From Labrenzia sp. THAF82 (GTDB lineage: Bacteria > Pseudomonadota > Alphaproteobacteria > Rhizobiales > Stappiaceae): DNA of 64,000 nt. The notes under the pieces are model-generated. The model worked only from the letters and a program-made list of their open reading frames with translations, was not told where the DNA came from and searched no databases. Location: assembly GCF_009363435.1 (NCBI RefSeq), contig NZ_CP045354.1, positions 376,001 to 440,000 of the forward strand. Reading direction: 5' to 3'. The translations under genes and the position numbers were made by a program. Of this stretch, positions 36,146 through 45,631 are shown piece by piece (positions within the stretch are counted from its first letter, which is position 1; each line of letters begins with the position of its first letter).

Positions 36146-36574
36146 TTAATTGCCGTAGTCATCTAGTGTTGCAGTCAGATCTTCCGTTCGCGTCATCGTC
36201 AGAACGATCTTGCAATTTCGGTAAAGTTCCTGCCCGCGCGTCCCGCCCATAAACGGAAAGGCGTAAGCCTTGCAGTCCTTGTCGGCATAGTCCGACCATG
36301 CCGCCTGCGCTTCCTCCAGTGCTGCGGGGCTGCCTTTCAGGTGCTCGGGCAGTGCGTCATCCATTTCGACCACTTTTGCGTGGAGTTTGACGTATGCAGC
36401 CGCCATTTTTGCCTCTGCGTCTTTCAAGGCCTTTTCTGCGCAATAGGTTCGCTCGTCGTTGTTCAATGGATATCCGCAATCGATGTTCTCTTGCGCCAGC
36501 ACTGCAGGAGCATTGGTTGAGGCCAAGCAGATGATGCCCAGCATCAGGAACAAGAAGCACGAAACACGGGTCAA
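36146..36574 (-). CDS. LprI-like (DUF1311) secreted protein, second copy
   Basis: 142 residues. A signal peptide (SCFLFLMLGIICLASTNAPA) ends before AQENIDCGYPL. The mature part has four Cys and the DUF1311 pattern: ERTYCAEKALKDAEAKMAAA, then WSDYADKDCKAYAFPF. Its start overlaps the stop of the first copy (ATGA). The family is named after a mycobacterial lysozyme inhibitor; the role here is unknown. It is about 35 bases upstream of ureC. Confidence 0.82.
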   Translation of the reverse strand: MTRVSCFLFLMLGIICLASTNAPAVLAQENIDCGYPLNNDERTYCAEKALKDAEAKMAAAYVKLHAKVVEMDDALPEHLKGSPAALEEAQAAWSDYADKDCKAYAFPFMGGTRGQELYRNCKIVLTMTRTEDLTATLDDYGN

Positions 36575-36978
36575 TTTCCCAGTCCTTCCGTCAATTCCTC
36601 AAGTTCCTTGGTCCGTTGCTCGGTCAACTGCGCGCGACAGCCATAGACCAGCATTGGCTCCATTGTTCCGCCTCTTGCCTGAAACCCATAGGCGTCACAC
36701 GCCTTGTCTCGGTATGGAATCCTGGCACGTTGGGCCTCGCGAAGGGTTTCTGCCGCCCCCCGCTGATCTTCGGGCAGAAACTCATCTGTTTCGCGCATTT
36801 TCGCCATCGCTGCTTTATAGGCGGCGTTCAGTTCCTCATCTGCCTGTTGCCAATCAAGATTGGTGCAAGTGGTCATTTCCAGTTGAGTCATGGCATTGTT
36901 GCAGTCGACCTTTTCTTCAGCCAGCGCTGGCGAGACAAGCACCGCCACCAGTATCAATCCCCATAACACCCCAAACAT
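36571..36978 (-). CDS. LprI-like (DUF1311) secreted protein, first copy
   Basis: 135 residues with a signal peptide (VLWGLILVAVLVSPALA) and mature VDCNNAMTQLEMTTCTNLDW, ELNAAYKAAMAKMRE and RIPYRDKACDAYGFQARGGT, a typical DUF1311 domain with four Cys. It shares the GGT and LYxNC/LVYGC ending with the second copy, so the pair looks like a tandem duplication. Located 15 bases after ureB. Confidence 0.84.
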   Translation of the reverse strand: MFGVLWGLILVAVLVSPALAEEKVDCNNAMTQLEMTTCTNLDWQQADEELNAAYKAAMAKMRETDEFLPEDQRGAAETLREAQRARIPYRDKACDAYGFQARGGTMEPMLVYGCRAQLTEQRTKELEELTEGLGN

Positions 36979-36993
36979 GCATGTCTCCCGGCG

Positions 36994-37299
36994 TTAAAGC
37001 TCGCCCATGACCTTCTGATTGAAGCCGTAGACGGTTCTCGCGCCGCGGTAAGCGACCAGCGTGACCGTTCTGGTCTGGCCCGGCTCAAAGCGCACAGCAG
37101 TGCCGGCCGGAATATCAAGGCGCATGCCGCGCGCCTTTTCACGGTCGAATGAAAGGCCCTCATTTGTTTCATAAAAATGATAGTGGCTGCCAACCTGAAC
37201 AGGCCGGTCGCCGGTATTGGAAACTTCCAGTGTCGCCGTCTCCAGACCGGCATTGAGTTCTATGTCACCTTCGGCGGGAAACAGTTCTCCGGGGATCAT
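36994..37299 (-). CDS. ureB: Urease beta subunit
   Basis: 101 residues starting [18 protein letters not shown], with [39 protein letters not shown] and the C-terminal [10 protein letters not shown]. All are standard UreB features, of normal length. Confidence 0.97.
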   Translation of the reverse strand: MIPGELFPAEGDIELNAGLETATLEVSNTGDRPVQVGSHYHFYETNEGLSFDREKARGMRLDIPAGTAVRFEPGQTRTVTLVAYRGARTVYGFNQKVMGEL

Positions 37300-37319
37300 G
37301 TCTTTGTCCTCAAATCGGG

Positions 37320-37622
37320 TCAGCGAATGGGTTCGTGAACGGTGACAAGCTTCGTACCGTCGGGAAATGTGGCTTCAACCTGCACATCATGGATCATCTC
37401 GGCGACGCCCTCCATGACCTGCTCGCGCGTTACGACCGTGGCTCCCGCCGCCATCAGGTCAGCCACAGAGCGGCCATCTCGGGCGCCTTCAACGACGAAG
37501 TCGGTGATCAGTGCAATCGCTTCCGGGTGATTCAGCTTCACGCCACGCTCCAGACGGCGGCGCGCGACCATGGCTGCCATTGAGATCAGCAACTTGTCTT
37601 TTTCGCGGGGCGTCAGGTTCAT
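37320..37622 (-). CDS. ureA: Urease gamma subunit
   Basis: 100 residues starting [20 protein letters not shown], with [20 protein letters not shown] and [19 protein letters not shown] at the end, all canonical UreA. It precedes ureB by 20 bases. Confidence 0.97.
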   Translation of the reverse strand: MNLTPREKDKLLISMAAMVARRRLERGVKLNHPEAIALITDFVVEGARDGRSVADLMAAGATVVTREQVMEGVAEMIHDVQVEATFPDGTKLVTVHEPIR

Positions 37623-37640
37623 GAAGAAGGCTCCTTATTG

Positions 37641-38495
37641 TCAACAATGCCAAACCCGCGGCAAAGGTGCCGAGCGGTATCCGGTTAAAAAACTCACTAA
37701 GGCGGTGCGTAGATCCTGTCCGCTCACCGCCGTCAATCGTGCGACCAATTGGCCGTTCCAAGTGCTGGCTGCTGCCCGGACACGGTCAGAAGGCAAAGCT
37801 CCAATCAAGGACCTTGCAAGGTTCAGATGATCTTCTGCCTGTGGTGAGCAGTCCAAAAGAGTTGCAACGCACAGATTTCCAGATGCTGTTGCCGGTCCGG
37901 CCAAGAATACATCCGGGTCTCCCTCCAGGCGCACGTCATCGGCGAAAACCAGCTTGCCGCTCCGCCGAATACGCCAGCTGTCCCTGAAGAACACGGATCT
38001 GACTTTCTCACCCATTGCCTTGCGCCCGAGTATGACCGATTCCAACATGAGCAAACCGGCATCTTCCGCCAGATCAGCTTCGATCGTGCGGCTAAGGTTT
38101 GACGCGTCAAAGAGGATCGTTTCCTGCGGCAGCCATTCGAGTTTTGCACCTGCGCCGACTTGGAACTTTGCGGTCACTTTTGCTGGACCCGTCTGGCTTC
38201 GGTAGGCGCGTTCGGCTGCCTGGCTGGTCACAATCGCGTGTGCACCTACTGCAAGATGGAATTCAAGAGACAGCCGATCGCCTCCTGTCAGACCACCGGC
38301 GGTGTTGATGAGGACGGCTGTTGTCGGTTCATCGTAAACCTTTGGCAATCGGATCTTCGCCGCGCCACTTTGATAAAGGTCGGCGAGACGGGTCGAGCCC
38401 TCAGACAAGCGGAAACCGGCGCGTGCGTGACCATTCACGCGTTGCAATTCGCGCGCGGACGCAGTCGATTGTGATGCTACGCCAGCATCATACAT
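37641..38495 (-). CDS. ureD: Urease accessory protein UreD
   Basis: 284-residue scaffold that binds apo-urease and recruits UreF/UreG. VLINTAGGLTGGDRLSLEFH is the family signature, followed by SQAAERAYRSQTGPAKV and EWLPQETILFDAS. It is the first gene of the cluster, so the operon promoter should be in 38496-38815. Confidence 0.94.
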   Translation of the reverse strand: MYDAGVASQSTASARELQRVNGHARAGFRLSEGSTRLADLYQSGAAKIRLPKVYDEPTTAVLINTAGGLTGGDRLSLEFHLAVGAHAIVTSQAAERAYRSQTGPAKVTAKFQVGAGAKLEWLPQETILFDASNLSRTIEADLAEDAGLLMLESVILGRKAMGEKVRSVFFRDSWRIRRSGKLVFADDVRLEGDPDVFLAGPATASGNLCVATLLDCSPQAEDHLNLARSLIGALPSDRVRAAASTWNGQLVARLTAVSGQDLRTALVSFLTGYRSAPLPRVWHC

Positions 38496-38869
38496 GAAGT
38501 TGCGTGCCTCCCCGGATTCCCGGTTTTTTTATTGTCTGACGTCTGATCGCCACCTTGTTCCCAGCTTCTTCCGGGATGCAATAGGCAAGATGCCCTTGGT
38601 AATCTTAGCAAGAGCCGGGCCAAAGTTGTTGGGCTCTTGCCGTGATGTTCTGCAAGGGACAATCGCCCAATCGTTTCAAAGGTTAGGGCGATTTTACCAG
38701 TTAAGATGCCTAAAAAAACGGCAATTGATAAAAGTTTTGGCGCGGGACGGTTGCACGGAAGGGGTTGCCCTTAGGGACATGTTCCGGTTTTTTAGAGTTC
38801 AACAGTCGTTAGGCTATGCACCTTAGACTGAGATTGCAGTTTGTGCGTTTCCCTGTTTTACAGGATGAC
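38496..38869. other. Divergent intergenic region between ureD and the carboxypeptidase gene
   Basis: About 370 bases that should hold both promoters. No sigma-54 (GG-N10-GC) site, clear operator or hairpin with T-run was identified. Confidence 0.4.
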
Positions 38870-40270
38870 ATGCGAGGGATCCCCGTGATTGCAAGCCTGG
38901 CCGGCCGCCTGACATCCGCGGTTGTAATGTTTGCCGTATTGTTTTTTTGCCTGGTTCCTGATGAGGCCAGGGCCGATATCGGTGCGTTCATTCTCGTCGA
39001 CGCAAAATCGGGTGCGGTGATCGACCAAAAAAACGCAACTCGCAAGTGGTACCCTGCTTCCTTGACGAAAATGATGACGGCGTATGTCACCTTCAAAGCG
39101 ATCCGTGAAGGCCGTGCGACCCTGAACTCCGCCGTGGTTCAATCGAAAAATTCCATATCTGAGCCACCCAGCAAGATGGGTTTCAAGGTCGGAACGCGTT
39201 TCACAGTCGATACAGCGCTCAAGATCATTCTTATCAAGTCGGCAAACGATGTTGCCGTGGCGCTGGGCGAGGCAATCTCGGGTTCCGAAGCAGCCTTCAT
39301 TGCGGCCATGAATGCTGAAGCCAGGCGCTTGGGCATGACGAACACCCGTTTCACCAATCCTCACGGTTTGCCGGATAACGGTCAGGTGACAACTGCGCGA
39401 GACATGGCGATCCTGGCAATGGCGCTTCGAAGGGACTTCCCGGAATCACGGGATTTCTACAAATATCCCGGAATTCGTTTTGGCAAAAAGACGCTTCGCT
39501 CGGCAAATCGGGAGTTCCTGCTGCGTGTTCCCGGAGCAAACGGCATGAAGACGGGATACATCTGCAATTCGGGTTACAATGTTGCAGCAAGCGTCTCCCG
39601 CAAGGGCCGGACATTGATTGCGATTATTCTTGGGGCTGGTTCAGGTCTTGAGCGAACAGCATTCGCCCGGCAGCTTTTTGACAATGGGTTTCGCAAGCGC
39701 GGTGGCCAGAATGTCAGCACCCTGACGGGGTCATCCGGAAACCCACCTGCAAACGGGTACTGCCGGCGAAACAAAAGCCCGGGACCGAACGGGTACATGG
39801 CCCGTTTCGATATGCAGAACGAGAAACGGGGTGGTTTTCTTTTCTTCAAGGCCGACAAGACCAAAGAAAAGAACGCCGATGCCAGTGGCTACACCAAATC
39901 GAATGGCAAGCCTGACTGGGCGAAGATACTTGACCGGACGCTCGGTCCACGACGTCTTGCTTACAAACCCTTGCAGGTAAGCCTTGGCAATCCGAGTGGG
40001 CGGCCAGCAGCCGGCGCATCAACTTCAGCGCTTGAGGTCCTGGCGCCTGCTGAGAACATTCCGCTGCCCGTTGCCAATCCGATGCGCCGTGCCGAGATGC
40101 AAATCCGTGCCAAACTTCAGCAGACTGCCGAGGCAAGTGCCGTGGGTGCAATTCCGCAAACAGAGCAAGTCGCTGGCGGAGATTCCTCTCCGGCCGCACC
40201 CGGGTCAATCTTCCGCAAAGGCCTCGATTTTTCCGTTCCGGTACCGACTCCCAGCCCTCGCAGACAATAA
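38870..40270 (+). CDS. D-alanyl-D-alanine carboxypeptidase (penicillin-binding protein)
   Basis: 466 residues from the ATG at 38870; an in-frame ATG at 38816 would add 18 residues before the signal peptide. The signal sequence (SAVVMFAVLFFCLVP) ends near ARA-DIG. The serine transferase motifs are intact: S64-LTK (S-x-x-K), S124-A-N and K227-TG. The long C-terminal part (about 290-466) is rich in Pro/Ala/Ser and lacks a clear amphipathic anchor. It trims the terminal D-Ala of peptidoglycan pentapeptides in the periplasm. Confidence 0.93.
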   Translation: MRGIPVIASLAGRLTSAVVMFAVLFFCLVPDEARADIGAFILVDAKSGAVIDQKNATRKWYPASLTKMMTAYVTFKAIREGRATLNSAVVQSKNSISEPPSKMGFKVGTRFTVDTALKIILIKSANDVAVALGEAISGSEAAFIAAMNAEARRLGMTNTRFTNPHGLPDNGQVTTARDMAILAMALRRDFPESRDFYKYPGIRFGKKTLRSANREFLLRVPGANGMKTGYICNSGYNVAASVSRKGRTLIAIILGAGSGLERTAFARQLFDNGFRKRGGQNVSTLTGSSGNPPANGYCRRNKSPGPNGYMARFDMQNEKRGGFLFFKADKTKEKNADASGYTKSNGKPDWAKILDRTLGPRRLAYKPLQVSLGNPSGRPAAGASTSALEVLAPAENIPLPVANPMRRAEMQIRAKLQQTAEASAVGAIPQTEQVAGGDSSPAAPGSIFRKGLDFSVPVPTPSPRRQ

Positions 40271-40461
40271 CAGATCGGTCGATAGCTGAGCTAAGCCTTT
40301 GTAAGGATGCGCAGAAAAGTCGGTTAACCCTTTATTTACGCTACTCCTTAACAGTGTAGTAAGCATTCTCTTGGGTGGGCATTTGCCCGCCTGAGTGAGG
40401 CAATGACACGTCAGGTCATCCGGGCATAGAACATGCCGAAACTAAAGAAGCGAGTGATCGC

Positions 40462-40761
40462 ATGATGATTGAACCGAGATCCACTGCCACAATCAAGGCG
40501 CTCGCCAGCCTCGCTGAACTTTCCGCCAACCAGTTGGAAGAAGGGGTTTCGGTTGAGGAAGTCATCGCAACATTGCGGAAGGCCGCGGAAGCGGTGCGTA
40601 TTGTTGTCGATGCAGATGAGCAAGATCAGGCAGACTTTGACAATGAGGATCTCGCTCAGGATCTGACTCCAATGGATCTTTCAGCCGGCGAGAATGGCGT
40701 GGACGCGGACAAAGAAGCTGAAACGGCTGAAGCCGAAGAGCCCGTCCTGAACGCCGGGTAA
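40462..40761 (+). CDS. Small acidic hypothetical protein
   Basis: 99 residues. The first half is helical (STATIKALASLAELSANQLE, then VEEVIATLRKAAEAVRIVVD); the second half is highly acidic and probably unstructured (Asp/Glu about 30%). ATG ATG start preceded by a GAAGCGAG sequence. No domain recognised; partner unknown. It is probably monocistronic, about 120 bases upstream of the CobW gene. Confidence 0.6.
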   Translation: MMIEPRSTATIKALASLAELSANQLEEGVSVEEVIATLRKAAEAVRIVVDADEQDQADFDNEDLAQDLTPMDLSAGENGVDADKEAETAEAEEPVLNAG

Positions 40762-40880
40762 CTCTCGCCGAGTGTCGGCAAACATCCAAACACCTTTGAC
40801 CTACTCCTGAAAAGAATGCTAGCGGTGCCGCATGAATTGCACCCTGCCCGGCAGTTCTACGATCAGGAGACTTCGACCTC

Positions 40881-42125
40881 ATGACTTCTGCCAAAGAAGC
40901 AACGGACCAGCCTGCGCAAAAGGGGCCCAAGCCCCCTATCCCGCTTTCCGTCCTGACCGGCTTCCTCGGTTCGGGAAAGACCACTTTGCTGAACCAGATT
41001 CTAAATGACCCGGCCATGGCCGACACAGCGGTTATCATCAATGAATTTGGCGAGATCGGTCTTGACCATCTGTTTGTTGACCAGGCTGGAGAGGGAATTA
41101 TCGAACTTTCGTCCGGTTGCCTTTGCTGCACGATCCGAGGCGATCTGGTTTCAACTCTGGAAAACCTGTTACGCCATCTCGACAATGGCCGTACGGAGCG
41201 CTTGAGGCGGGTGGTAATCGAGACCACTGGTCTTGCCGACCCAGCGCCGATCCTGCACACCGTGATGCTGCATCCCTATCTGGTCATGCGCTATCGGCTG
41301 GACAGTGTTATCACGCTCATCGACGCTGTGAACGGCTTGTCGACCCTTGAAAACCACGAAGAAGCCCGCAAACAGGCTGCGGTTGCGGACCGCCTGGTCT
41401 TTACGAAGAAAGATCTGATCGAATCGGAGGCGGAACAAGCGGAATTCGGACAGCTTTTGCGGAAAATCGAAACGCTGAACCCCGGTGCAAGGCGACTGGA
41501 TGCGCAGTCTGGTGAGGCGACGCCGACCACCTTGTTCAATGCAGGCCTTTACGATCCTGACAGCAAGATACCGGATGTGGCGGCCTGGCTGAATGCGGAG
41601 GCTTATGAAGGCTCCGGGCATGACCACGACCATCACGATCACGCGCATCACCGTGGCCACAGCCATGGACATAGTCACAACCACGGTCATATTCATGGTG
41701 AAGGTCATGGCCACGACCATCCGCATGACGTAAATCGGCACAGCGAATCCATCCGCGCATTTACTTTGGCTACCGACAGGCCTGTGCCAGCATCTGCTCT
41801 CGAAATGTTCTTGGATTTGCTGCGCTCTGCACATGGGCCGAAGCTCTTGCGGGTTAAGGGCATTGTGCAACTGGCGGAAGATCCCGAGCGGCCGGTTGTC
41901 ATCCATGGCGTTCAGCATGTCTTTCACCCGCCCGCAACGCTTGAGGCCTGGCCGGATGAAGACCATAGAACTCGTATGGTCTTTATCACCAAGGATCTGC
42001 CTGAAGGTTTCGTACGCAAGATGTTTGAAGCGTTTTCTGGTGCTTTGCTTCCGGATACCCCGGATCACCAGGCTTTGAGCGAAAACCCGCTTGCGGTATC
42101 GGGTTTCACAAGTCCTGTCCGGTGA
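40881..42125 (+). CDS. CobW/COG0523-family metal GTPase with His-rich loop
   Basis: 414-residue GTPase of the CobW/COG0523 group. The P-loop is TGFLGSGKTTL; the zinc-binding C-x-C-C is GCLCC (C80, C82, C83); the guanine motif is TKKDL; the CobW C-terminal domain begins around SIRAFTLATDRPVPASALEM. A linker at about 248-283 has some 18 histidines, which suggests a metal store. Members deliver zinc, cobalt or nickel. No cobalamin genes or Zur site are adjacent, so the metal is unknown; urease 3 kb away is a hint for nickel but not proof. Confidence 0.9.
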   Translation: MTSAKEATDQPAQKGPKPPIPLSVLTGFLGSGKTTLLNQILNDPAMADTAVIINEFGEIGLDHLFVDQAGEGIIELSSGCLCCTIRGDLVSTLENLLRHLDNGRTERLRRVVIETTGLADPAPILHTVMLHPYLVMRYRLDSVITLIDAVNGLSTLENHEEARKQAAVADRLVFTKKDLIESEAEQAEFGQLLRKIETLNPGARRLDAQSGEATPTTLFNAGLYDPDSKIPDVAAWLNAEAYEGSGHDHDHHDHAHHRGHSHGHSHNHGHIHGEGHGHDHPHDVNRHSESIRAFTLATDRPVPASALEMFLDLLRSAHGPKLLRVKGIVQLAEDPERPVVIHGVQHVFHPPATLEAWPDEDHRTRMVFITKDLPEGFVRKMFEAFSGALLPDTPDHQALSENPLAVSGFTSPVR

Positions 42126-42176
42126 TTAGTGCGGCGAAGGCGTCTGCGTCGCATCGCAAATTGTTGCCGAAATCGA

Positions 42177-43043
42177 TCAATCTTTCTTTCGGAGCCGGAT
42201 CAGACCTTCCTGTGCCGTTGAAGCGATCAAGACCCCCTCTTTCGTGTAGAGCGAACCGCGGTTCATGCCACGCGAGCCTGATGAAGACGTGCTGTCGGTG
42301 GCATAGAGCAGCCAGTCATCCGCGCGGAATGGACGATGGAACCACATGGCGTGATCAAGGCTCGCCGCCTGAATCTTTGGGCTGAAGACCGACGTACCGT
42401 GTGGAAAGAGGGATGTGTCCAACAGGGTCATGTCAGATGCGTATGCAAGAACGCACTGATGAATGCGCTCGTCATCCGGCAGCTGTCCGGTGGCCCGCAC
42501 CCAGACATATTGTTTGGGCGGCAGCGGCTTCTTGCTGAAATAGTGGGTCATGTCGACCGGGCGCATCTCGATCGGTCGCTCCCGTTCCCAATACCGACGG
42601 ATGTTTTCAGGCGCCAGTGACAGGAATTTTTCCTTAAGTTCCTGCTCGCTCGGCAAGGCGTCCGGTGTTGGCACGTCCGGCATGTCGCTTTGGTGATCCA
42701 ATCCCTCCTCGCGCACCTGAAAGGAAGCTGCCATTGAAAAGATCGCTTCGCCATGCTGAATGGCGACCACACGCCGTGTGGTGAAACTGCCGCCGTCTCG
42801 AATTCTGTCGACTTCGTAAATTATGGGGACTTCCGGGTCACCAGGACGCAGAAAATATCCATGCAGGGAATGAACATGCCGGTCTTCAACAACAGTTCTC
42901 GACGCGGCGACCAAGGCCTGGCCGATGACCTGACCGCCAAAAACCCGTTGCCAGCCAACCTGGGGGCTGCGACCACGGAACAGATTGCGTTCGAGCGGTT
43001 CTAGGTCGAGTATTTGCAAAAGGTTGTCAATGGCCGTGTTCAT
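42177..43043 (-). CDS. tesB: Acyl-CoA thioesterase II (TesB)
   Basis: 288 residues in the double hotdog fold. LLQILDLEPLERNLFRGRSP, VFGGQVIGQALVAA, VHSLHGYFLRPGD (N-terminal hotdog) and LDHAMWFHRPFRADDWLLYA with the catalytic Asp (C-terminal hotdog) match TesB. The start at 43043 follows the family; the longer frame up to 43421 runs through the divergent ubiH-like gene. It hydrolyses medium- to long-chain acyl-CoA. Confidence 0.95.
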   Translation of the reverse strand: MNTAIDNLLQILDLEPLERNLFRGRSPQVGWQRVFGGQVIGQALVAASRTVVEDRHVHSLHGYFLRPGDPEVPIIYEVDRIRDGGSFTTRRVVAIQHGEAIFSMAASFQVREEGLDHQSDMPDVPTPDALPSEQELKEKFLSLAPENIRRYWERERPIEMRPVDMTHYFSKKPLPPKQYVWVRATGQLPDDERIHQCVLAYASDMTLLDTSLFPHGTSVFSPKIQAASLDHAMWFHRPFRADDWLLYATDSTSSSGSRGMNRGSLYTKEGVLIASTAQEGLIRLRKKD

Positions 43044-43181
43044 CGGCGCGATCCTTGTTACATAATGTGCCGAAAAGGTGGGCCTGAAAGTGGCCTCGGC
43101 GAGTTTTCGGGTCCAGTCTTGGACGGGGCCTGACGTTAAAGTCAAGATGTCCTTAGGGAAACCGGGGCGGGGAGTAATTGA

Positions 43182-44420
43182 ATGGCGAAACGTAAAAGCG
43201 CTGCCGATATGTTCGATGTTGTTATTGCGGGCGGCGGGTATGTCGGCCTGTCCCTGGCCGTTGCGCTCAAGCAAGGCGACGAAAGCATCAGTTGCGCCAT
43301 TGTTGATCCCAAACCCATGGATCAGCTGCACAATGACCCACGTGCCTCGGCAATAGCTGCTGCTGCGTCCCGAATGCTGACGCAGCTCGGTGTTTGGCCT
43401 AAAATCGAAGCCGAATCGCAACCAATCAACGAAATGATCGTCACAGACAGCAAGTTACGCGATGCTGTGCGACCCGTCTTTCTGACCTTCGACGGCGAAG
43501 CGACAGAAGGCGAACCCTTTGCTCACATGATGCCCAACGGCGTGATGATGCCCGCGCTCTACAAGTCTGCTAAAAAACTCGGTGTGAAATTCTTTGCGCC
43601 AGGAACAGCAGATACATTCCGGACACATCCGGATCAGGTTGAACTTGAGCTGGCGGACGGCACGATTTTGAAAAGCCGGCTTCTCGTTGCCGCCGATGGC
43701 GTTCGCTCCAAGCTTCGCGACCTTGCAGGTATCCGAACGGTCAACTGGGATTACGGGCAATCGGGTATTGTCACGACCGTAAAGCATGAGCGACCTCACA
43801 ACGGCCGGGCTGAAGAACACTTTCTTCCCGCTGGCCCCTTCGCCATCCTTCCGCTTCCCGGGAACAGATCATCGCTTGTCTGGACCGAAAAAACCTCTGA
43901 TGCCGACAGACTTGTGCGATCCGATGAGTTTACCTTCGAACTCGAACTTGAGCGCCGTTTCGGACATCACCTTGGCACGCTCGAGGTTGATGGCCCGCGG
44001 CGCGCCTATCCACTTGGACTGAAACTGGCCCGCGACTTCGTCAATCCGCGATTTGCGCTGATTGGGGACGCCGCACATGGCATACACCCGATCGCGGGAC
44101 AAGGTCTGAACCTTGGGTTCAAGGATGTTGCCGCGCTCGCGGAAGTGGTTGTCGATGCGCGCCGTCTTGGGCAGGATCCCGGAGGGCTTGATATTCTTGA
44201 GCGGTATCAGCGTTGGCGCCGTTTCGACACATTCCAGATGGGCGTCGTGACCGACGTGCTCAATCGGCTGTTTTCGAACGATAATGACGTCCTGCGGGCG
44301 TTCCGGGATTTTGGTCTCGGCCTTGTGGATCGCATGCCGGGCATCAAGACACAGTTTATCAAGGAAGCTGCCGGGTTTGCGGGACCCGTTCCCAAATTGC
44401 TTTCCGGGGAGCCAATCTGA
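43182..44420 (+). CDS. UbiH/UbiF-family FAD-dependent monooxygenase
   Basis: 412 residues. The FAD-binding GGGYVGLSLAVALKQ near the N-terminus, then RASAIAAAASRMLTQLGVW, LVAADGVRSKLRDLAGI, and the second FAD motif GDAAHGIHPIAGQGLNLGFK define the ubiquinone hydroxylase family. Which ring position it hydroxylates cannot be told from sequence alone, and alphaproteobacteria often have several or multifunctional members. It is divergent from tesB. Confidence 0.9.
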   Translation: MAKRKSAADMFDVVIAGGGYVGLSLAVALKQGDESISCAIVDPKPMDQLHNDPRASAIAAAASRMLTQLGVWPKIEAESQPINEMIVTDSKLRDAVRPVFLTFDGEATEGEPFAHMMPNGVMMPALYKSAKKLGVKFFAPGTADTFRTHPDQVELELADGTILKSRLLVAADGVRSKLRDLAGIRTVNWDYGQSGIVTTVKHERPHNGRAEEHFLPAGPFAILPLPGNRSSLVWTEKTSDADRLVRSDEFTFELELERRFGHHLGTLEVDGPRRAYPLGLKLARDFVNPRFALIGDAAHGIHPIAGQGLNLGFKDVAALAEVVVDARRLGQDPGGLDILERYQRWRRFDTFQMGVVTDVLNRLFSNDNDVLRAFRDFGLGLVDRMPGIKTQFIKEAAGFAGPVPKLLSGEPI

Positions 44421-44467
44421 TAGGACATTGCCAGGTAAGGTCTGCTGGGCGCCGGATTTTTATTTGA

Positions 44468-45340
44468 ATGATTGACTATCCAGAGAGTTTCCCGAGGCAT
44501 CGGTCGATCCTAATAACCGGATGCTCTTCCGGTATCGGCGCTGTGTCGGCCCATATTCTGCGTGGGCGGAACTGGCGCGTCTTTGCAACAGCTCGGCGCC
44601 AGGAGGATGTCGACCGGTTGGCCGAAGAAGGGTTTGAAGCCCTGCGGCTAGACTACGAAGACCCCAACAGCATCGAGACGGCAGCCAACAGCGTTCTTCA
44701 ACTGACTGACCATAAACTGGATGCCGTATTCAACAACGGTGCCTACGCTGTGCCCGGTGCACTTGAGGATATCCCGACGGAGGCGATGAGAGCGCTGTTC
44801 GAGGCCAATTTCATAGGTTGGCACGATCTGACACGGCGTTTGATTCCTGCGATGCGCGCAAATAGTGGCGGGCGTATCGTGCAGTGTTCTTCGGTGCTTG
44901 GTTTCGTTGCCTTGAAGTATCGCGGCGCTTATACGGCCAGCAAATTTGCTTTGGAAGCCTATACAGACACGTTGCGGCAGGAACTAAAGGGAACGGGTAT
45001 TCATGTGAGCCTGATAGAGCCGGGCCCAATCGGCACTAGATTTACGGAAAATGCCCTTGAAAATTTCGATCGTTGGATCGGAGAAACTGGTCTCAAGGCC
45101 TCCGTACATCGTAAGACCTACGAGAAACGCCGGGTACGTATGGAAGCAGGTGAGCCGGGACCCTTCAAACTGCCGCCTGAGGCGGTGGTGAAGAAACTTA
45201 TTCATGCGGTAGAGGCCAACCGGCCCAAAGCGCGGTATCATGTCACGATACCGACAAAAGTTATGGCAGCTGCAAAACGTGTTTTGCCCACAAGTCTGCT
45301 GGACCGGTTCTGCATTCGGGCTGCTGATAGTGAAGAATAG
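44468..45340 (+). CDS. Short-chain dehydrogenase/reductase
   Basis: 290 residues with a Rossmann fold: NAD(P)-binding TGCSSGIGAVSAHIL, the NNGAYA strand-4 motif and the catalytic Y-x-x-x-K in YRGAYTASKFALEAY, with Ser before it (VQCSSVLGF). A basic residue follows the first glycine motif (ATARR), pointing to NADP. Its substrate is unknown. It lies 48 bases after the UbiH-like gene and may be co-transcribed. Confidence 0.92.
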   Translation: MIDYPESFPRHRSILITGCSSGIGAVSAHILRGRNWRVFATARRQEDVDRLAEEGFEALRLDYEDPNSIETAANSVLQLTDHKLDAVFNNGAYAVPGALEDIPTEAMRALFEANFIGWHDLTRRLIPAMRANSGGRIVQCSSVLGFVALKYRGAYTASKFALEAYTDTLRQELKGTGIHVSLIEPGPIGTRFTENALENFDRWIGETGLKASVHRKTYEKRRVRMEAGEPGPFKLPPEAVVKKLIHAVEANRPKARYHVTIPTKVMAAAKRVLPTSLLDRFCIRAADSEE

Positions 45341-45396
45341 TGCGCGACATGGGATCCGGAGTTGCCGGGTCATCGCTCTGAAAGAGGACTAACAAG

Positions 45397-45594
45397 ATGG
45401 CTGGTGTCATTAATGCACTCATTCCCGTTGGCATGGCGGCCGTAGCCCTGGTTCTGTTTGCCGGTCTTTGGAACATGTTTCGAAACGGTCCTGGTAACCG
45501 TTCGCAGATGCTGATGCGCTGGCGTGTCGGTTTGCAGTTTCTGGTGATTGTCCTGGTGATGGGTGGGCTCTATTTCTTCGGGTCCGGTCGCTAG
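45397..45594 (+). CDS. HIG1-domain twin transmembrane protein
   Basis: 65-residue inner-membrane protein with two hydrophobic helices (about 5-26 and 45-61). The connecting MLMRWRVGLQ motif identifies the HIG1 domain known from cytochrome oxidase-associated factors in mitochondria. It is followed 37 bases later by the cobalamin adenosyltransferase gene in the same direction. Confidence 0.82.
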   Translation: MAGVINALIPVGMAAVALVLFAGLWNMFRNGPGNRSQMLMRWRVGLQFLVIVLVMGGLYFFGSGR

Positions 45595-45631
45595 AAACGA
45601 CTGCAGGAGCAACATCCAAGGGCATTCAAAA

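Noticed and set aside
40324..40360. Possible CtrA half sites upstream of the small acidic protein
   Set aside because: Spacing is 8 instead of 7 or one half is imperfect.
41620..41730. Repetitive CAT/CAC-rich DNA in the CobW gene
   Set aside because: It encodes the histidine-rich linker in frame; not an independent DNA repeat or CRISPR.
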